A stretch of 64,000 bases of DNA from Halocafeteria seosinensis (taxonomy: Eukaryota; Sar; Bigyra; Bicosoecida), in the NCBI GenBank assembly GCA_001687465.1, contig LVLI01000100.1, positions 109,021 through 173,020 of the forward strand, given 5' to 3'. The position numbers were made by a program, and so were the translations under genes. Below, piece by piece: positions 32,901-44,445 of the stretch (position 1 is its first letter; the number at the start of each line of letters is the position of its first letter). The notes under the pieces are model-generated. The model saw nothing but the letters and a program-made list of their open reading frames with translations, did not search any database and was not told where the DNA came from.

Positions 32901-35900
32901 CCGGACATTTGTAGGTGCACGGAGGGTTGGAGCGGAGCAGACTGTAGAACTCCAGTGTGTGAATCTCCCTGCCAAAACAATGGGACATGTATAGCTCCGC
33001 ATACATGTCGGTGTAATCCGCACTGGAGTGGTTCGGACTGCTCTCAGCCGTTGTGTCACCAAGGGTTCTTCCTCGCAAATGAAGGGCCAGCACTGCTAGA
33101 AGACTACATCCCGTGCGATTTTTCAACGTGGTGCAATGTCACCAACGAGTTTGAATGCCTTCAACAAGAGTTGAGGACTCTTGCAGAGTCTCCCACTTTA
33201 CCTTCTGCAGCTTTTTTTCCTCGATGCTTTATAATGGAATTAGATACGTCTCTTGTAACCCCTTTTCGATACCTGGTTCGTGAAGATGTGGCAACAGAAT
33301 ACTTTAGGAACACTCCGCGTACTCTCTTTCCTGAAGGCTTACCGGAAACAAATCCCGACCGCCAAATTGCCTTGGTACAGAAACGAGTGTTTTCCAACGG
33401 GAGTTTTGAATGCGCGAATGGAGGGTCTTGCGTCGCTCCAGATACTTGCCGATGTAGAGACGGCTGGACTGGATTTGATTGTAGGATTCCAATATGCAGA
33501 AACGGTTACTACGACCCGAACCGGCGGGCTGAATCTTGGAACTACTTTTGTAGTTTGAGACCATTGACAGTCTGGGAGAACTTCCAAACACTGAATGGAA
33601 AATTCCCAGGTTACATTCATGAGCATCCAAACTTCTTTTCGATTCGCGATGATAGTGGTGTCACTTCTGGATTTCCGCAAACTCATATCTTAAGATTTCC
33701 TGATAATTTCGAAAGTTTCGAAGGGTGGCGTCTTGACGGCTGGTACGAATTGGATAGTCCTGGAACCAACAGTCCACCTGAGTGGCGTCATGGAATTACG
33801 TGCACACCCTTATTTAAACGAAGCTGTAAGAATCCGACAAAACAGGCATTTTACAATGCTATTCCAGGCGGGAATCTTCTGACGGACCCAGAGCAAGTAT
33901 TCGCTCCTATCCTAAACTTTACAGACAAAGAAGGTTTGTACTTCTCCGATGTATCAGTATCTTACGACGGTATGTTTTTAACTCTAATAAATACTTATTT
34001 GCAGTGATTGCCAGATGGAGGTGGACAGAGGATGGTGGAAGTTGCACTGATGAAGTACAGGATGGCTGTTTTAATAGAGGAACATGCGTTGCCCCGGAAA
34101 CCTGCAAGTGTGCTCCAGGATGGGAAGGACACGATTGTTCCTGTAAGTGCATCATCCGTACTAGTTGATTAGCATAATATGCGTCAATTATTGGCAATGC
34201 CGTTCTTTCTTTACGATTCAGTACCGGTGTGCCGGCAGAGCACGGAAACTATCTCTCAGGAGCCCGACCTTCCCGTTACATTACGAAGGGCAAACGGGGT
34301 GAATAAGGGCAATGTCTCGGTGCTTGACGAAACTCAACTCCCACAGAAGGCAGGTGATGCGCTTATTCAGTACAGGAAGTGCCCCAACGCTGGAAACTGT
34401 ACGTTACCTGATCACTGCGTGTGTGAACGCGGATGGGAAGGAGAGAACTGCACTAAACCGGTTTGCGCACAAGAGTGTATGAACGGCGGTAAATGTATTG
34501 CTCCTGATACCTGCTATTGTCCGCAATGGTCGAACTCATTTCGGGATTCCCGGGGAAATTTTTACTTCCGACGCCAGGACGAAACTCCACAGCAAACAGG
34601 GTGGACAGGATTTGACTGCAACACCCCCATTTGTGTGCAAGCAGAGAGATGGTTACCGAATGTACCTCCGGCAGTTACCCCAGAAACTTTAGAAGTAACG
34701 TTCAACAATGGTACGCACCAGGCTGGATGTAGCGGATTTCATTTCCTAAAGCCCTTAAACAGGACACGCGTATCGACTAAACTGTGCGGACAACAAGTGT
34801 GGTTCCAGGGGGCGTACATTAATAGCTGGGAATTCCGCCCATTGGATAATGACGACCTGACGCGGCGAGTGACTGGCAGAAACATCCGAGTCAACACACC
34901 AAACTATGTTCGCGAAGAGAACACAATTGATTCCGACTGGACTGAAGGACCATTAGTCGAAGGAGAAGGTATATATGCGTGCTACAATGGTGGAAGTTGC
35001 GTTGCACCCGATACATGCGTTTGTTCCGAAGGCTGGTCAGGATACGATTGCAACACACCTTCTTGTAACTTTTCGAGAGCCGATGGGACCACCAGTTCCT
35101 GCAAGAATTCAGCAATTTGCGCCTTTAGGAACACCTGTACATGTCCTCGTTTTCCTTCTCACCTTCCAGAAGTACACGACGAGATACGTCCGATGATGAC
35201 GGGATACACCGGCCCAGACTGCGCTGTTCCTATTTGCGCTCAAGGCTGGCTATCGTCAGATTGCGAGGATGTTGAGGACCAGTCGCTTCTTTCACCATCT
35301 GGAGAATGCTATCGGTGTCCCAATGGAGGCATTTGCGTTGCTCCTGATTCATGCAAGTGCCCCAACGGTTGGACTGGCTACGACTGTCGCACACCCGCAT
35401 GTACACAACATGCGACAGACAAGCTAATTGAAGAGCTAGATACGGTAGACCCTCTGAGAGTACAGGAATTTGAAATTGACCCGTGCGGCACGAAACAAAT
35501 GGTCGAATTTGGCAACAGGTTGGTTTCCCGAGGAAATTGCACTGGTCCAAACGTGTGTACCTGTATATGTAAAAGAAGGACTGCTCCAGGAACATCACCG
35601 TGGAAAGATCCTTTCGATAGGTCCATTCCTAAATCATCCATCTTTGGAAGATTTGATTGCGCTTCCGGATTCGAAGGCGAGTTGGATTCGGAGGGGAGAT
35701 TTTCAACATGCCACCTAGAGATTTATGAGCCCTCCTGGATCGAAGAAAACACTCTCAACCTGGTCCTATCAATTACGTTCTCCTTTTTGTTTATCGTGAT
35801 CGTATATATACTCATTCGAAGGAAGCTGAAGAAGCGCCACCAACAAGCGCGGGATGCTAGGCGTCGTCGCCGTGAAGCGTACGAGGATGGTCTCGCAGAA

Positions 35901-35915
35901 ATGGAAGATGAGTAA
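29940..35915 (+). CDS. large type I membrane protein with NHL repeats and EGF-like domains
   Basis: Exons 29940-31604, 31680-33969, 34005-34142 and 34222-35915 give 1928 aa. A signal peptide (MRGRNQIPAAVPFLFSFLLF) leads. Residues about 200-560 contain NHL beta-propeller repeats (RPSAVAVDFAGNLYIADTGN, FNRPAGIGVFF...VSDTGNHAIR, FNNPRGIAVSEDGRFIFVAD), continuing after the first splice (GIFSDPKGRIFVSE) and again at AYPFVEIGG...NTVYIADEGNNVIRN. From about 32570 come 12 or more EGF-like/tenascin-type modules (CQNGGICVAPDTCGCAPGWF and relatives, with CRCxxGWxGxDCxxPxC). Near the C-terminus one helix (LVLSITFSFLFIVIVYILI) precedes a basic/acidic 50-residue tail. The architecture suggests a cell-surface adhesion or sensing receptor; the binding partner is unknown. 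The intron at 33970-34004 is only 35 nt. The stop lies 9 bp from that of the xylulokinase gene. Confidence 0.9.
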
Positions 35916-35924
35916 GCGAGCTCA

Positions 35925-37766
35925 TCAGAGAAACTTTTCCTCAAGAGCTTGATAGGCCTGCTGGAGACGAGGAATTCGAGAAATCCACTGAGCTGTTGGA
36001 ATGTACGAACTGTTGCACTTTGAAACTGTAGATATCTCGCAAGGATTAGCACTCTCACCTGCACAAGCCATCAATGCGCCACCAAGAGCAGCAGCGTCTG
36101 CAAAGCCAAACGAAAGAGTCGTACATCCAAAAACTTCGCTTGTTAGCTGGATTAGGTTGTGCGACTGGGATCCACCACCAGTGACCACTACCTTCGTGTA
36201 CTCCTTCCAGCCACACTCCACGCATCTCAGTCTCATAGAGAGCAGTTTCGATAGTACGGCGGCTGCAGCCCTTTCGTGTGTAGCCAGGCTGTTAGGCTTT
36301 CGCACGTGCGTTTGCTCGTCGACATTGTACACCGCTTCACCTACGAAGTCGATCGGTGGGGTTATTTCCGGAAGGATATTATATAAGCTTACGTGTTTGG
36401 CATTGTCGCTATCCGACGCGAAGAATCCAAGAGTATCATTGAACGTTTCCCACTTCGCATTCTCACTGTGGCTTCCACATAATTCATCTGCCAGACGGCT
36501 TCTTACCAAGCCTCCATTTTTGTAGCAAAACAAGGCAATGTAAACATTTCCATCCGGATGGGTCGGCGAGACGAAAACATTGCATCCCTTAAATTTTGGA
36601 GGGTTTCGAACTAGCATCATGAGGGTGTCGCTTGTACCTAGACTAATGCCAATTTCTCCAGGGCGGGAAAGACCAAGGGCGGCAATTGCACTAGGGTTAT
36701 CACCCGTAAAAGCACACACGTTGCAGCGTTCTGGGAAACGATACTTCTCCTTGAAGTAAACTGCGATATCTCCAAGGATGTACCCACTGGAGCAAGTCTC
36801 ACCGAGAAATGATGTACAAATGTCATCTTTGGAAGTATCAGCTGTTTCTGCAAATATTGAAATTGCTTCCGCGGCCCAACACTTCGATCGGATATCAAAC
36901 ATGTTCGTCCCGCTTGCATCTCCCCAATCAATGGGAGCATATTTTCCTAGTAGTATGGAGGGAACAACACTGGATACCAGAGACAAGCGTTCAAAGTGCT
37001 GCAATACGTTAGGCTGATCGCGGGTCCTCTTCAGTAGCTGCGCGAGGGTGAAACGTTCGTAGGCTCTAGAACCTGTTATTTCTTGAAGTCGGTCGGCACC
37101 ACCAAACCACGACTCAATGCAATTGCATTCGCTTGTTGTTGAACTATCCATCCATCTGGTTTGGCATCACATGTCGAGGCAATTAACAACGGCTCTTAAA
37201 AGGTCCCCTCCCATAGGGTGCACTTACATGGCTGACTCTCTTTCTCCAAAGCAATCTTGTAGTTGTTCCGTTAGAGATTTATTCGGGTCTAATTTTTGTA
37301 GCACACCTGAAGAGCCACTCTTCCATAGACAAAATGCATGCTGTTGGCCACATCCTGAGATTCCACGGACACGTTCTGCATCCGATTGTTCACATCATCG
37401 AGCTTGCAATGTAACAGTCACCTTCCGAGATGGTTAGAATGCTCACGTACGGAACGGGAAGCCTTTCTCCTTGAGCTTGTCCAAACATCGTTCAAATGCA
37501 TCCACCCACATGATGGGATGCTGCGTGACGGTTCGTCCGTCCTCATGAATGTGAATTCCATCTCTCGTCGCATATCCACCGAGGTCATCGTACTTCACGG
37601 ACACTTTCTCGATAATATCGGAGCATGACCGAGGAGGTGCTGCTTGGTCTCCTTGGGCATCCGACGTCTGTGGAGGGCACCCGCTGGACTTTACTTCCAG
37701 CGCGACAATGGTGCAGCCCGAAGTTGAACTATCGACTCCGAGGTAGATATTGCTCGTCATTTTCAT
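35925..37766 (-). CDS. XYLB: xylulokinase, FGGY family
   Basis: Exons (minus) 37766-37451, 37375-37228 and 37155-35925 give 564 aa. The enzyme phosphorylates D-xylulose with ATP to feed the pentose phosphate pathway. Seen: the phosphate-binding start IYLGVDSSTSGCT, VRGISGCGQQHAF (after splice one), [39 protein letters not shown] spanning the second splice with the catalytic Asp in WMDSST, LLGKYAPIDWGDASGTN, CAFTGDNPSAIAALGLSRPGEIGISLGTSDTLM, and the C-terminal KVVVTGGGSQSHNLIQLTSEVFG with ADAAALGGALMA. Introns 75 and 72 nt. An ATG six bases further in (37760) is an equally good start. It is head-to-head with the gene at 37842. Confidence 0.94.
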
Positions 37767-37841
37767 AAGAATGGGGAGGATTGGTGGTAGCCGATGTGAG
37801 TAATTTTTCCACACAATCAAACCGACCGTCTGTCTCCGATA
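37767..37841. promoter_or_regulatory. 75-bp shared divergent promoter region
   Basis: Only 75 bp separate the ATG of xylulokinase (minus) from the ATG at 37842 (plus). Both 5' UTRs and core promoters must lie here or overlap the opposite gene. No TATA box is obvious. Confidence 0.5.
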
Positions 37842-39065
37842 ATGACGTCAAACAACGAATCCCAGCCCCCGACCGTCTTGGACGGACGCCCGGGGCAGCA
37901 CTCGCCCCAGGAAAAGATGACCATGGCCCTCTCTCAGCGTAAAGTACTGCTCGTATGTGGAAATCTGTCCGTGCCGGTCGTCCTAGAGAACCCGGAGTAT
38001 GCTCGCAAACGCACCACGCCACCGTCGCTCTCGCCACCGTCTGCCGCGCAGCTACAGAATGAGGGTCCTATCCCGGTATCCATTCTGGGCTTCACTTCTC
38101 TCCAAGCGGTCGCTTGCTACCCAGTGAATCACGACAGAGACTCGGGGATCTCCTCGATCACTTACATGCGGCCTGCTATGGAAACTGAAATCGATAGAGA
38201 TGATGCTGCCTCAGTGGTGAAGCGCACGTACTCTGTGATGAGTGGCTTGGTGGCTGCTATGGTGGGCGTAAGTATCCTGTGTAATTCCAAAGGAATCTAC
38301 CTCTGGAAGTTGAAGGGATATTCCTCCTTTATTCTTTCGTGTTTGCAGTGTGAATACGTTGGAGTAGCTACGTTTGGTCTGTCGGATAAACCGGCGGTGC
38401 TATTATGGCCAGTTCGTGTGGTTGATGGCACTGATGGCTGCAGGTACGTACGGCCCTCAAGCTCGAAACCACAATATTTCTAGAGAAGTTGATTGGATGA
38501 CTAATTGCTGTGCAGTGATATATGCCTTGAATGTAGGTTTGTGGATGTGGAACAGGATTATCCCGGAATTGGGAAGCTCACTGAGTTGGCGTTGCTTCCA
38601 TTTCAAACGATCTCTCCTTTTTCAAGCATTGGAGATTCCGAGATAGACTTTCAGGGATTCTGTTCCTTCAGTGATCACTACCGAAATGGGGAGGAAAGCA
38701 AGGCAGTATATATGAGTGGCACTCCCGAAGCACTGGAAGTGGCATGGAAGGAGCTGCAGCAAGCTGGTGACCGGCTTCCCAAACAAACCAGAGATTTTGT
38801 TGAACAGGCAGAGCGGATAATTGATATAGCAGAGACATACGAAATAGAAGGAATGAAAGACTGTCTTATGTCACTGGTAGAGTCCCTAGCAAACCGACTA
38901 CGGGACAAACGTGACCAGCTTCATTCAAAGCCTGGTTCAAAGAGGAAGAGCACTAGCACGTACTCAATGACGAAGTCTACCCAGAAAGAGGATGCTTCCT
39001 TAGTATCGGCTTTGCAGTCTTTGGAAGATATACGCATACAGGTGTACAACGGCCCGGCTACCTAA
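37842..39065 (+). CDS. conserved-looking protein of unknown function
   Basis: Exons 37842-38267, 38349-38443 and 38516-39065 give 356 aa. I do not recognise the family. The first ~70 residues are Pro/Ser-rich. A mixed alpha/beta region follows (PVSILGFTSLQAVACYPVN, SVMSGLVAAMVG joined to CEYVGVATFGLSDKPAVLLWPVRVVDG), with a CSDICLECRF Cys cluster formed at the second splice. The C-terminal ~170 residues are helical with a charged coiled-coil-like segment (LPKQTRDFVEQAERIIDIAE) and a Ser/Lys-rich tail. No signal peptide or membrane helix. Its stop is 92 bp from RPF1's stop (convergent). Confidence 0.65.
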
Positions 39066-39157
39066 GAGCCCAAGTATTGTTAATTGTTGCACCTGGATTC
39101 CATTGGGTTACAGCACATGACGGTCTTCTCCGAGGGAGATAGCATCGCAGTGTACTA

Positions 39158-40284
39158 TTATAATTGGAACCTCCTGCGTGACGTGTCCATCACTTTGCGT
39201 TTGTGGACCCACTCGTATTCACCTTGAGTGGTGTTAAATGTATCTGCCAGCAGCCAACGCAGTTTTAATGTGAAACGAGGCCCTAACTCCTGCAGATGGG
39301 CTTTACGGCCTTTGGAGTCAAATATGTAACGGTGCTGCCTCACAAAGACATAGTCTCGTTGGTTATGAAATGTAACGACCCGCCTTCCTTCGAATTCAGG
39401 AGACTGCGTTCAGAGAGAACATTTGTGAAGTTCAGGTGACACACTTTGCAGGTGTCTATGAGCTTACATGGGGGAATAAAGAGCCAAAGAGTCTTCCCGT
39501 TCGATGCCCCAGGCGTGTGTTAAAATTGTTGAGAATAATCTCTGGAATGTGATCGGTTGGATTTCCGTGTCCTTTGATCTCTTTGCGCATCATCGTGCTT
39601 GTTAGCTTGAAGCACGCCGTTGGCCCGACTGGTAAATGGATGATGATAAGACTGCAGCGTACATGCACTGTGCAGGAGAAAGTGCCCACAACATTGACCC
39701 AATCAAGAGACAACGTACCTATTTGGTTTCTTTTGTTTCTCATCGATAAATAAGAGATGTGTAAACCCTTTATTATGGGCGAATTTGCAGATCTTCTTGA
39801 GTTCAAAGTTGCCTCGTTTATAATAGAATGCGTTCGGTATCATCGACAATAGCTCCCCAATCAAAGGGAACACACCCTTGGTGGGTCTGGGCCGCGTAGT
39901 AATCATCAATTTTGGGTCTTTGAGCGATTGAAAATATGGAGCGAACTCATCCTCAGCTTCATCCTGCAAGACTTCTTCGTCTTCGGGGGACACAAACGTA
40001 TCATCAATTTCCCTCGTATTCTCTATGGTTCTCGGTATCTGTTTCGGCGGCGCTTGATCACCTAAGGTGTCCCGCTCCCTCTTTCGCTTCTCTTGGCGTT
40101 CGCGCTTTTCTATTTTCTTGGCTCGTTTTTGCTTCCTGTACACTTCTGTTCGCTTGAGACGATTTCCGATTTCGCTCGTCTTAGCTCGGAGGACCCCCTC
40201 TCTTCCTCCTTTTCCCAAGCTTTTGGCAGAGCTTTTACTGCTATGTCCCGCACTTATAATTGCGGATTTGTTTGAGGAACCCAT
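39158..40284 (-). CDS. RPF1: RPF1, Brix-domain 60S ribosome biogenesis factor
   Basis: Exons (minus) 40284-39719, 39651-39468 and 39403-39158 give 331 aa. RPF1 acts in pre-60S assembly in the nucleolus. The N-terminal ~90 residues are a Lys/Arg-rich helix ([20 protein letters not shown]). The Brix domain reads [66 protein letters not shown] (after splice one), [59 protein letters not shown] (after splice two), [14 protein letters not shown] and [19 protein letters not shown]. Introns 67 and 64 nt. Confidence 0.96.
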
Positions 40285-40755
40285 TTTAGTGCTTGGTCTC
40301 GATAGCGAATGCGTATCCACTCCGTATAGGCCTCACAATCAAACCCCTCTCCTGCGTTGCTGCGCTCCAAGCATGGCCGTGGTTCACAGGTCTCACAAAA
40401 GATTGTCCGGATCCAACTCGGTTTGCGAAAAGATTGTCGTGTATCCTAGAGTACCTTTTTTGCCCCCTATCATGGGGCCCTTTCAGCTTTTTTGTTGAAG
40501 ATACATGATGGACACGCCCTCTTCCAGGTGTATTTGTTGCTCGTTCCACACCTGACGCGTGGCGTATTCAATTCATCGTACGACAACGATCACCGTATAT
40601 ACTTGTGAAAAGCTGTTTTTGTGTATGAAATTGTGAGAGTAGTGGGTAAGTGCAATATCTTGGATTCCTCCTTTGCCCGTGACACAAAAAACTCCAGGCT
40701 TTTTGGATTCCTTTCGTCTTTTATCTTCCTTTTACAGAGCTTCTACCCGTGGAAC
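40285..40755. other. divergent promoter region of RPF1 and the RRM gene
   Basis: About 470 bp with no supported gene. Short frames on both strands at 40290-40550 lack character. An extended pyrimidine-rich stretch (40690-40740) precedes the RRM gene ATG and could be a 5' UTR intron acceptor region (TTTTACAG at about 40730-40738). Confidence 0.4.
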
Positions 40756-43700
40756 ATGAGTACAGCCGAAGAACAAGATGCTCCTCTCAATGGAGAAGGA
40801 GCTGAGACCACTGAGCAACATGAGAAAGAGAATGGAGACCAGAAAGATACAGCAATGAACGGGGAGCCCACCCCGGACGAGGAATCGAAGACCGAAGGAA
40901 TGCCTACAGAGGTTAAGAAAGATACTACACCTAACGATGAGACTGGTATGTGCTAGTATATGCCACCTACTTACGGTCTATGTATGTTTCCCCTGGGTTC
41001 AATGGTTGATAGAGCGGGTTTAGGGGGGCAGAAATCGAGAACCTGACCCCTGCGGAGCCTCCAACATTCGCTGTTTTCGTCGTTATTTGATATAGAGAAG
41101 GTGCTCTTTTATTGGATACTCATATATGTCACACCCCTTCCTTGGGGTTCTGTTGTATGTCTGCAGCTGGAGAACGCAAAGTGGTGAAACTCAAGGGCCT
41201 CCCATGGCAGACAACCAAAGATGAGGTTCTAGAATTCATGCAGGAGATCAACCCGAAGCCTGAAGATATCCTTCTGACGTATAATGCCGAGTAAGTCGCT
41301 GATGATGTATTATATTCGTACATCTGGTTGCCGTTCATCGTGTCGTCTCGTTTTTGCAGTGGAGAAGCCTACGTCAACGTGTATGGAGATGACAAGACTA
41401 AAAAGGTGCTTCGTCTTAACCGAAACTATTTGGGCAGACGGTGCGTCCTCCTTTTGTGAAAATGGCTGGTAGATTCATCACCTAAGACTCTATTTGTCTT
41501 TGCAGCTACATTGAAATTACTCGGAGTAGCATATCGGCCATGGATGAAGCCCAGAAGGGTGCGTCGTTTGTCGGTATTTTATGGATGCAAGCCACTTTTA
41601 TTATTGTGGCTTATTTTCTTTACTTTTCAGAGTATGCTCATCGGTCCAATGGGGAGGAGAAACGTGTCGTACGTTGCAGAGGATTGCCGTATGATGCTAC
41701 AAAGGATGACATTCGTGAATTTTTCGATGGATACAACATCTACGTAAGAGGATCTTGTCAATTTTGACAGAGTGCAGGAACACACATGAAACACTTTTCT
41801 GCAGAAGGGAGATGAAGATATACTTATTTCCATCAGGATCGACGGTCGTCCTGACGGTGATGGCTATGCTATTTTTCCTACGGAACAAGAAGCACAAGCA
41901 GCGTTTGAGCATTTAAACAAACAAGAGATCCATGGTCGCTACATGGATCTTGCTCACACTCACCTAGGGGAAATCTATGCCAAACAGAGCAAGATGGACC
42001 AAATGAAAGTACCCGTACGTTATTCAAGTTCAAAATAGGTGTAAAACACGCGCTGATATGACAATGATATTGGTTCTTGCAGCGACGGACCGGTATTCCG
42101 GATATCAACGACTGTATTCGTTGTGAAGGCTTTCCAAAGGAAGTACCTGCCGAAGATGTAATCAAATTTTTCGATGGCCTGGAAGTCCGTCCACGTGGCG
42201 TCCTCAGAACGAAGAACGAGAAGGGCGAAATGCTAACTGACGTGATTGTGGTTTTCAAAGAGCCTGCGGTTGCTACGGAAGCCTTTGAGAGGGATGGCAA
42301 CACGTACGGTGATGTGGCTATTGTATTGAAAAAGGTAACCAAGCCAGAACTATACTTTGCTTGCAATTTTGGGATCATGCTCGATCCCGTGATCGAACGA
42401 GACGATGTTATCTGCCTTTCTGATCTTCCCAAGGACGTGAAACCGAAAGAGATCAGGGGTGAGTTTCCTGATATTCAGTTTTCGAAGCCTGGCGTCTGGG
42501 TTGCCAATCTCCCAAATGGCAATTGCGCGGGAAAGGCTTTCCTTGCCTTTGAAAAGCCGGAAGATGCGGATGACGCATTGGAAACCGCAAAGCGCGTAAA
42601 GATAAGAGGAGAAGAAGTAATAGCGGAACGCTGCAAACGTTGGGATTTGTATTTCGCATTACGTCGCGTCCCTCAGTCTCATATGCGAGCTGATATGCGA
42701 CCACCTCATGACACCTGTGTGAGGTTCCGAGGACTCCCCTTCGAAACGAGCCGAGAAGACATCATGAATTTCCTTGGAGAGTAAGTTAACCTAGGGTTCT
42801 GTCGATGTTATTGGATTTTTGTGTAAGCGTTTTGTGCTTTTGAATGCCAGTGATTTCAAAGCGCGGAGAGTAACGCTATCATTGGGACCCGGTCGTCGAG
42901 CGACGGGTGATGCTTTTGCTCAATTTGATTCAGTTGAGGCTGCAATGGATGCTCTCAGTTTTAATCATGAAAGCATGGTTGACCGCTTTGTCGATCTTTT
43001 CCCGTGTAACGAGGATGAGATGCTAAAACATACGAATCCAAGGGCCGTAGTGAGCGGTGAACTTGGTCCTCCGCCGGGAGGTTTCCTTTCTGGTAGTGGA
43101 CCCTCCAGTGAAGATGCACGGAAGCGCGCAGGACCTCCACCAGACCCGTCGGAGAGAAGACATTTTGATGGAGACCGTAGCCGAGGGAGAGGCCGTGGAG
43201 GATTGTAAGTGATCGAAGGTTTTTTTCGTCTATTTTCCGTGCTGTATCTCGTATTGTTTTTGTCAATTTGAACTGCAGTGATCGCGGGGGAAGAGGAGGT
43301 GGTGATCGAGGCCGAGGCTTTAGTCGTGGTCGAGGTGGAGACCGGGGTCGTGGTGGTGGCCGTGGCCGAGGTGGTGACCGTGGAAGGGGCCGGGGAGGGC
43401 CTCCTGGTCGAGGAAGAGATGACCGCGGTGGTCGTGGAGGACGAGGTGGCCGCGGAGGTCCTCCTGGTCGCGGTGGCCGAGGAGGAGGACCTGGAAATAC
43501 TGAAAGAGGTGGTGGTGGCGGATCGAATAGAATCCCATTGGGAGGTGGACGTGGCGGATTCGACCGTGGCCCACCTGAACGAGACGACCGTCGTGGCTCT
43601 AGTCGTGGCCCGCCTGAGAGGGACGATCGTCGCGGTTCTAGCCGCGGTCCACCAAGCGATCGTGGTCCACCTGGCCGCGGTCCTCCGGGAAGAGATGAAC

Positions 43701-44065
43701 GCGGTCCTCCTAGCAGGGGGCCACCTCGTGACGACCGGGGCCCACCTAGCCGTGGTCCCCCAGGAAGAGACGATCGCGGCCCACCTAGTCGTGGTCCTCC
43801 TGGAAGAGACGATCGGGGCCCACCTAGTCGTGGTCCCCCGGGAAGAGACGATTGGGGCCCACCTAGTCGTGGTCCCCCAGGAAGAGACGATCGGGGCCCG
43901 CCCAGTAGGGGTTTTGATCGTGGCCCACCTAGTAGAGGTTTCGATCGCGGTCCTCCTTCGAACGGGCATGACAATAGAGGTCCTGGACGAAAGCGTAGTA
44001 GATCCCCACCAGATCGGAGACCCTCGCGTGAAGAGAGCCGCGAACGTTCGAGACGACGAATGTAG
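40756..44065 (+). CDS. hnRNP H/F-like RNA-binding protein with five RRMs and RGG tail
   Basis: Nine exons: 40756-40945, 41167-41290, 41360-41440, 41506-41558, 41631-41743, 41805-42014, 42083-42780, 42851-43204 and 43279-44065 (869 aa, phases consistent). After an acidic N-terminus come quasi-RRMs of hnRNP H/F type: VVKLKGLPWQTTKDEVLEFM, VVRCRGLPYDATKDDIREFF, CIRCEGFPKEVPAEDVIKFF, VICLSDLPKDVKPKEI, and CVRFRGLPFETSREDIMNFL. Two are split by introns inside the fold. The C-terminus is a ~250-residue RGG/RDDR-rich disordered domain with 13-residue repeats, ending in an RS-like tail (KRSRSPPDRRPSREESRERS). Such proteins bind G-rich RNA and regulate splicing and stability. Introns 1 (221 nt) is long for the window. 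AATAAA lies 42 nt after the stop. Confidence 0.93.
43695..43910 (+). repeat. 39-bp tandem repeat coding GPPSRGPPGRDDR
   Basis: Five near-identical 13-codon units (one of 12 codons, one with W for R) followed by shorter GPPSRGFDR units. Synonymous changes between units show the protein repeat is kept while DNA drifts. Confidence 0.85.
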
Positions 44066-44106
44066 CCACCGTGTGATGAAATGAAAGAAGTGAACCCAAT
44101 GAAAAC

Positions 44107-44112
44107 AATAAA
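44107..44112 (+). terminator. poly(A) signal AATAAA of the RRM gene
   Basis: Perfect AATAAA 42 nt downstream of the stop at 44065; a second AATAAA lies near 44174. Confidence 0.45.
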
Positions 44113-44445
44113 AGAAGCAACAAACAAGAAGAGCTCTCAATAAGTGAGGTTTGTTCCCATTTACTTTGGGTACAATAAACGGGCGCTAAGCAAAAGCTTT
44201 GACAAACTTGTTCGCGGCTGTAGTTCGCAAAGTACCCAACGTACATACGTTGACACACATGTACCAGAAGCCACTAGTGGCTCAACGTTTCAGTTTTGGT
44301 TCGAAACGTATCAGCCCGAAGAGCTACGACATCTCGCAACTGCCGTTGGTTCTTGTTGCCGTATTAAGCGCGTTCCTAAAGAGGTTACCTAGACCCAACC
44401 CATGGAGACTGCAATCCAAGAAATTTGAGCGCCAAGTTGAAAGTT
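44113..44445. other. 3' flanks of two convergent genes, nothing else seen
   Basis: No supported gene; open frames are short and without character. Confidence 0.35.

Noticed and set aside
32570-35700. Minus-strand frames of 90-160 codons in the EGF gene
   Set aside because: Shadows of Cys- and Gly-rich EGF coding sequence; no splice logic or domain on the minus strand.
42961-44140. Minus-strand frames of 388 and 391 codons
   Set aside because: They run antisense through the RGG repeat of the RRM gene and consist of the Pro/Ser/Arg shadow of Gly/Arg codons; the sense frame has splice-consistent RRM exons.
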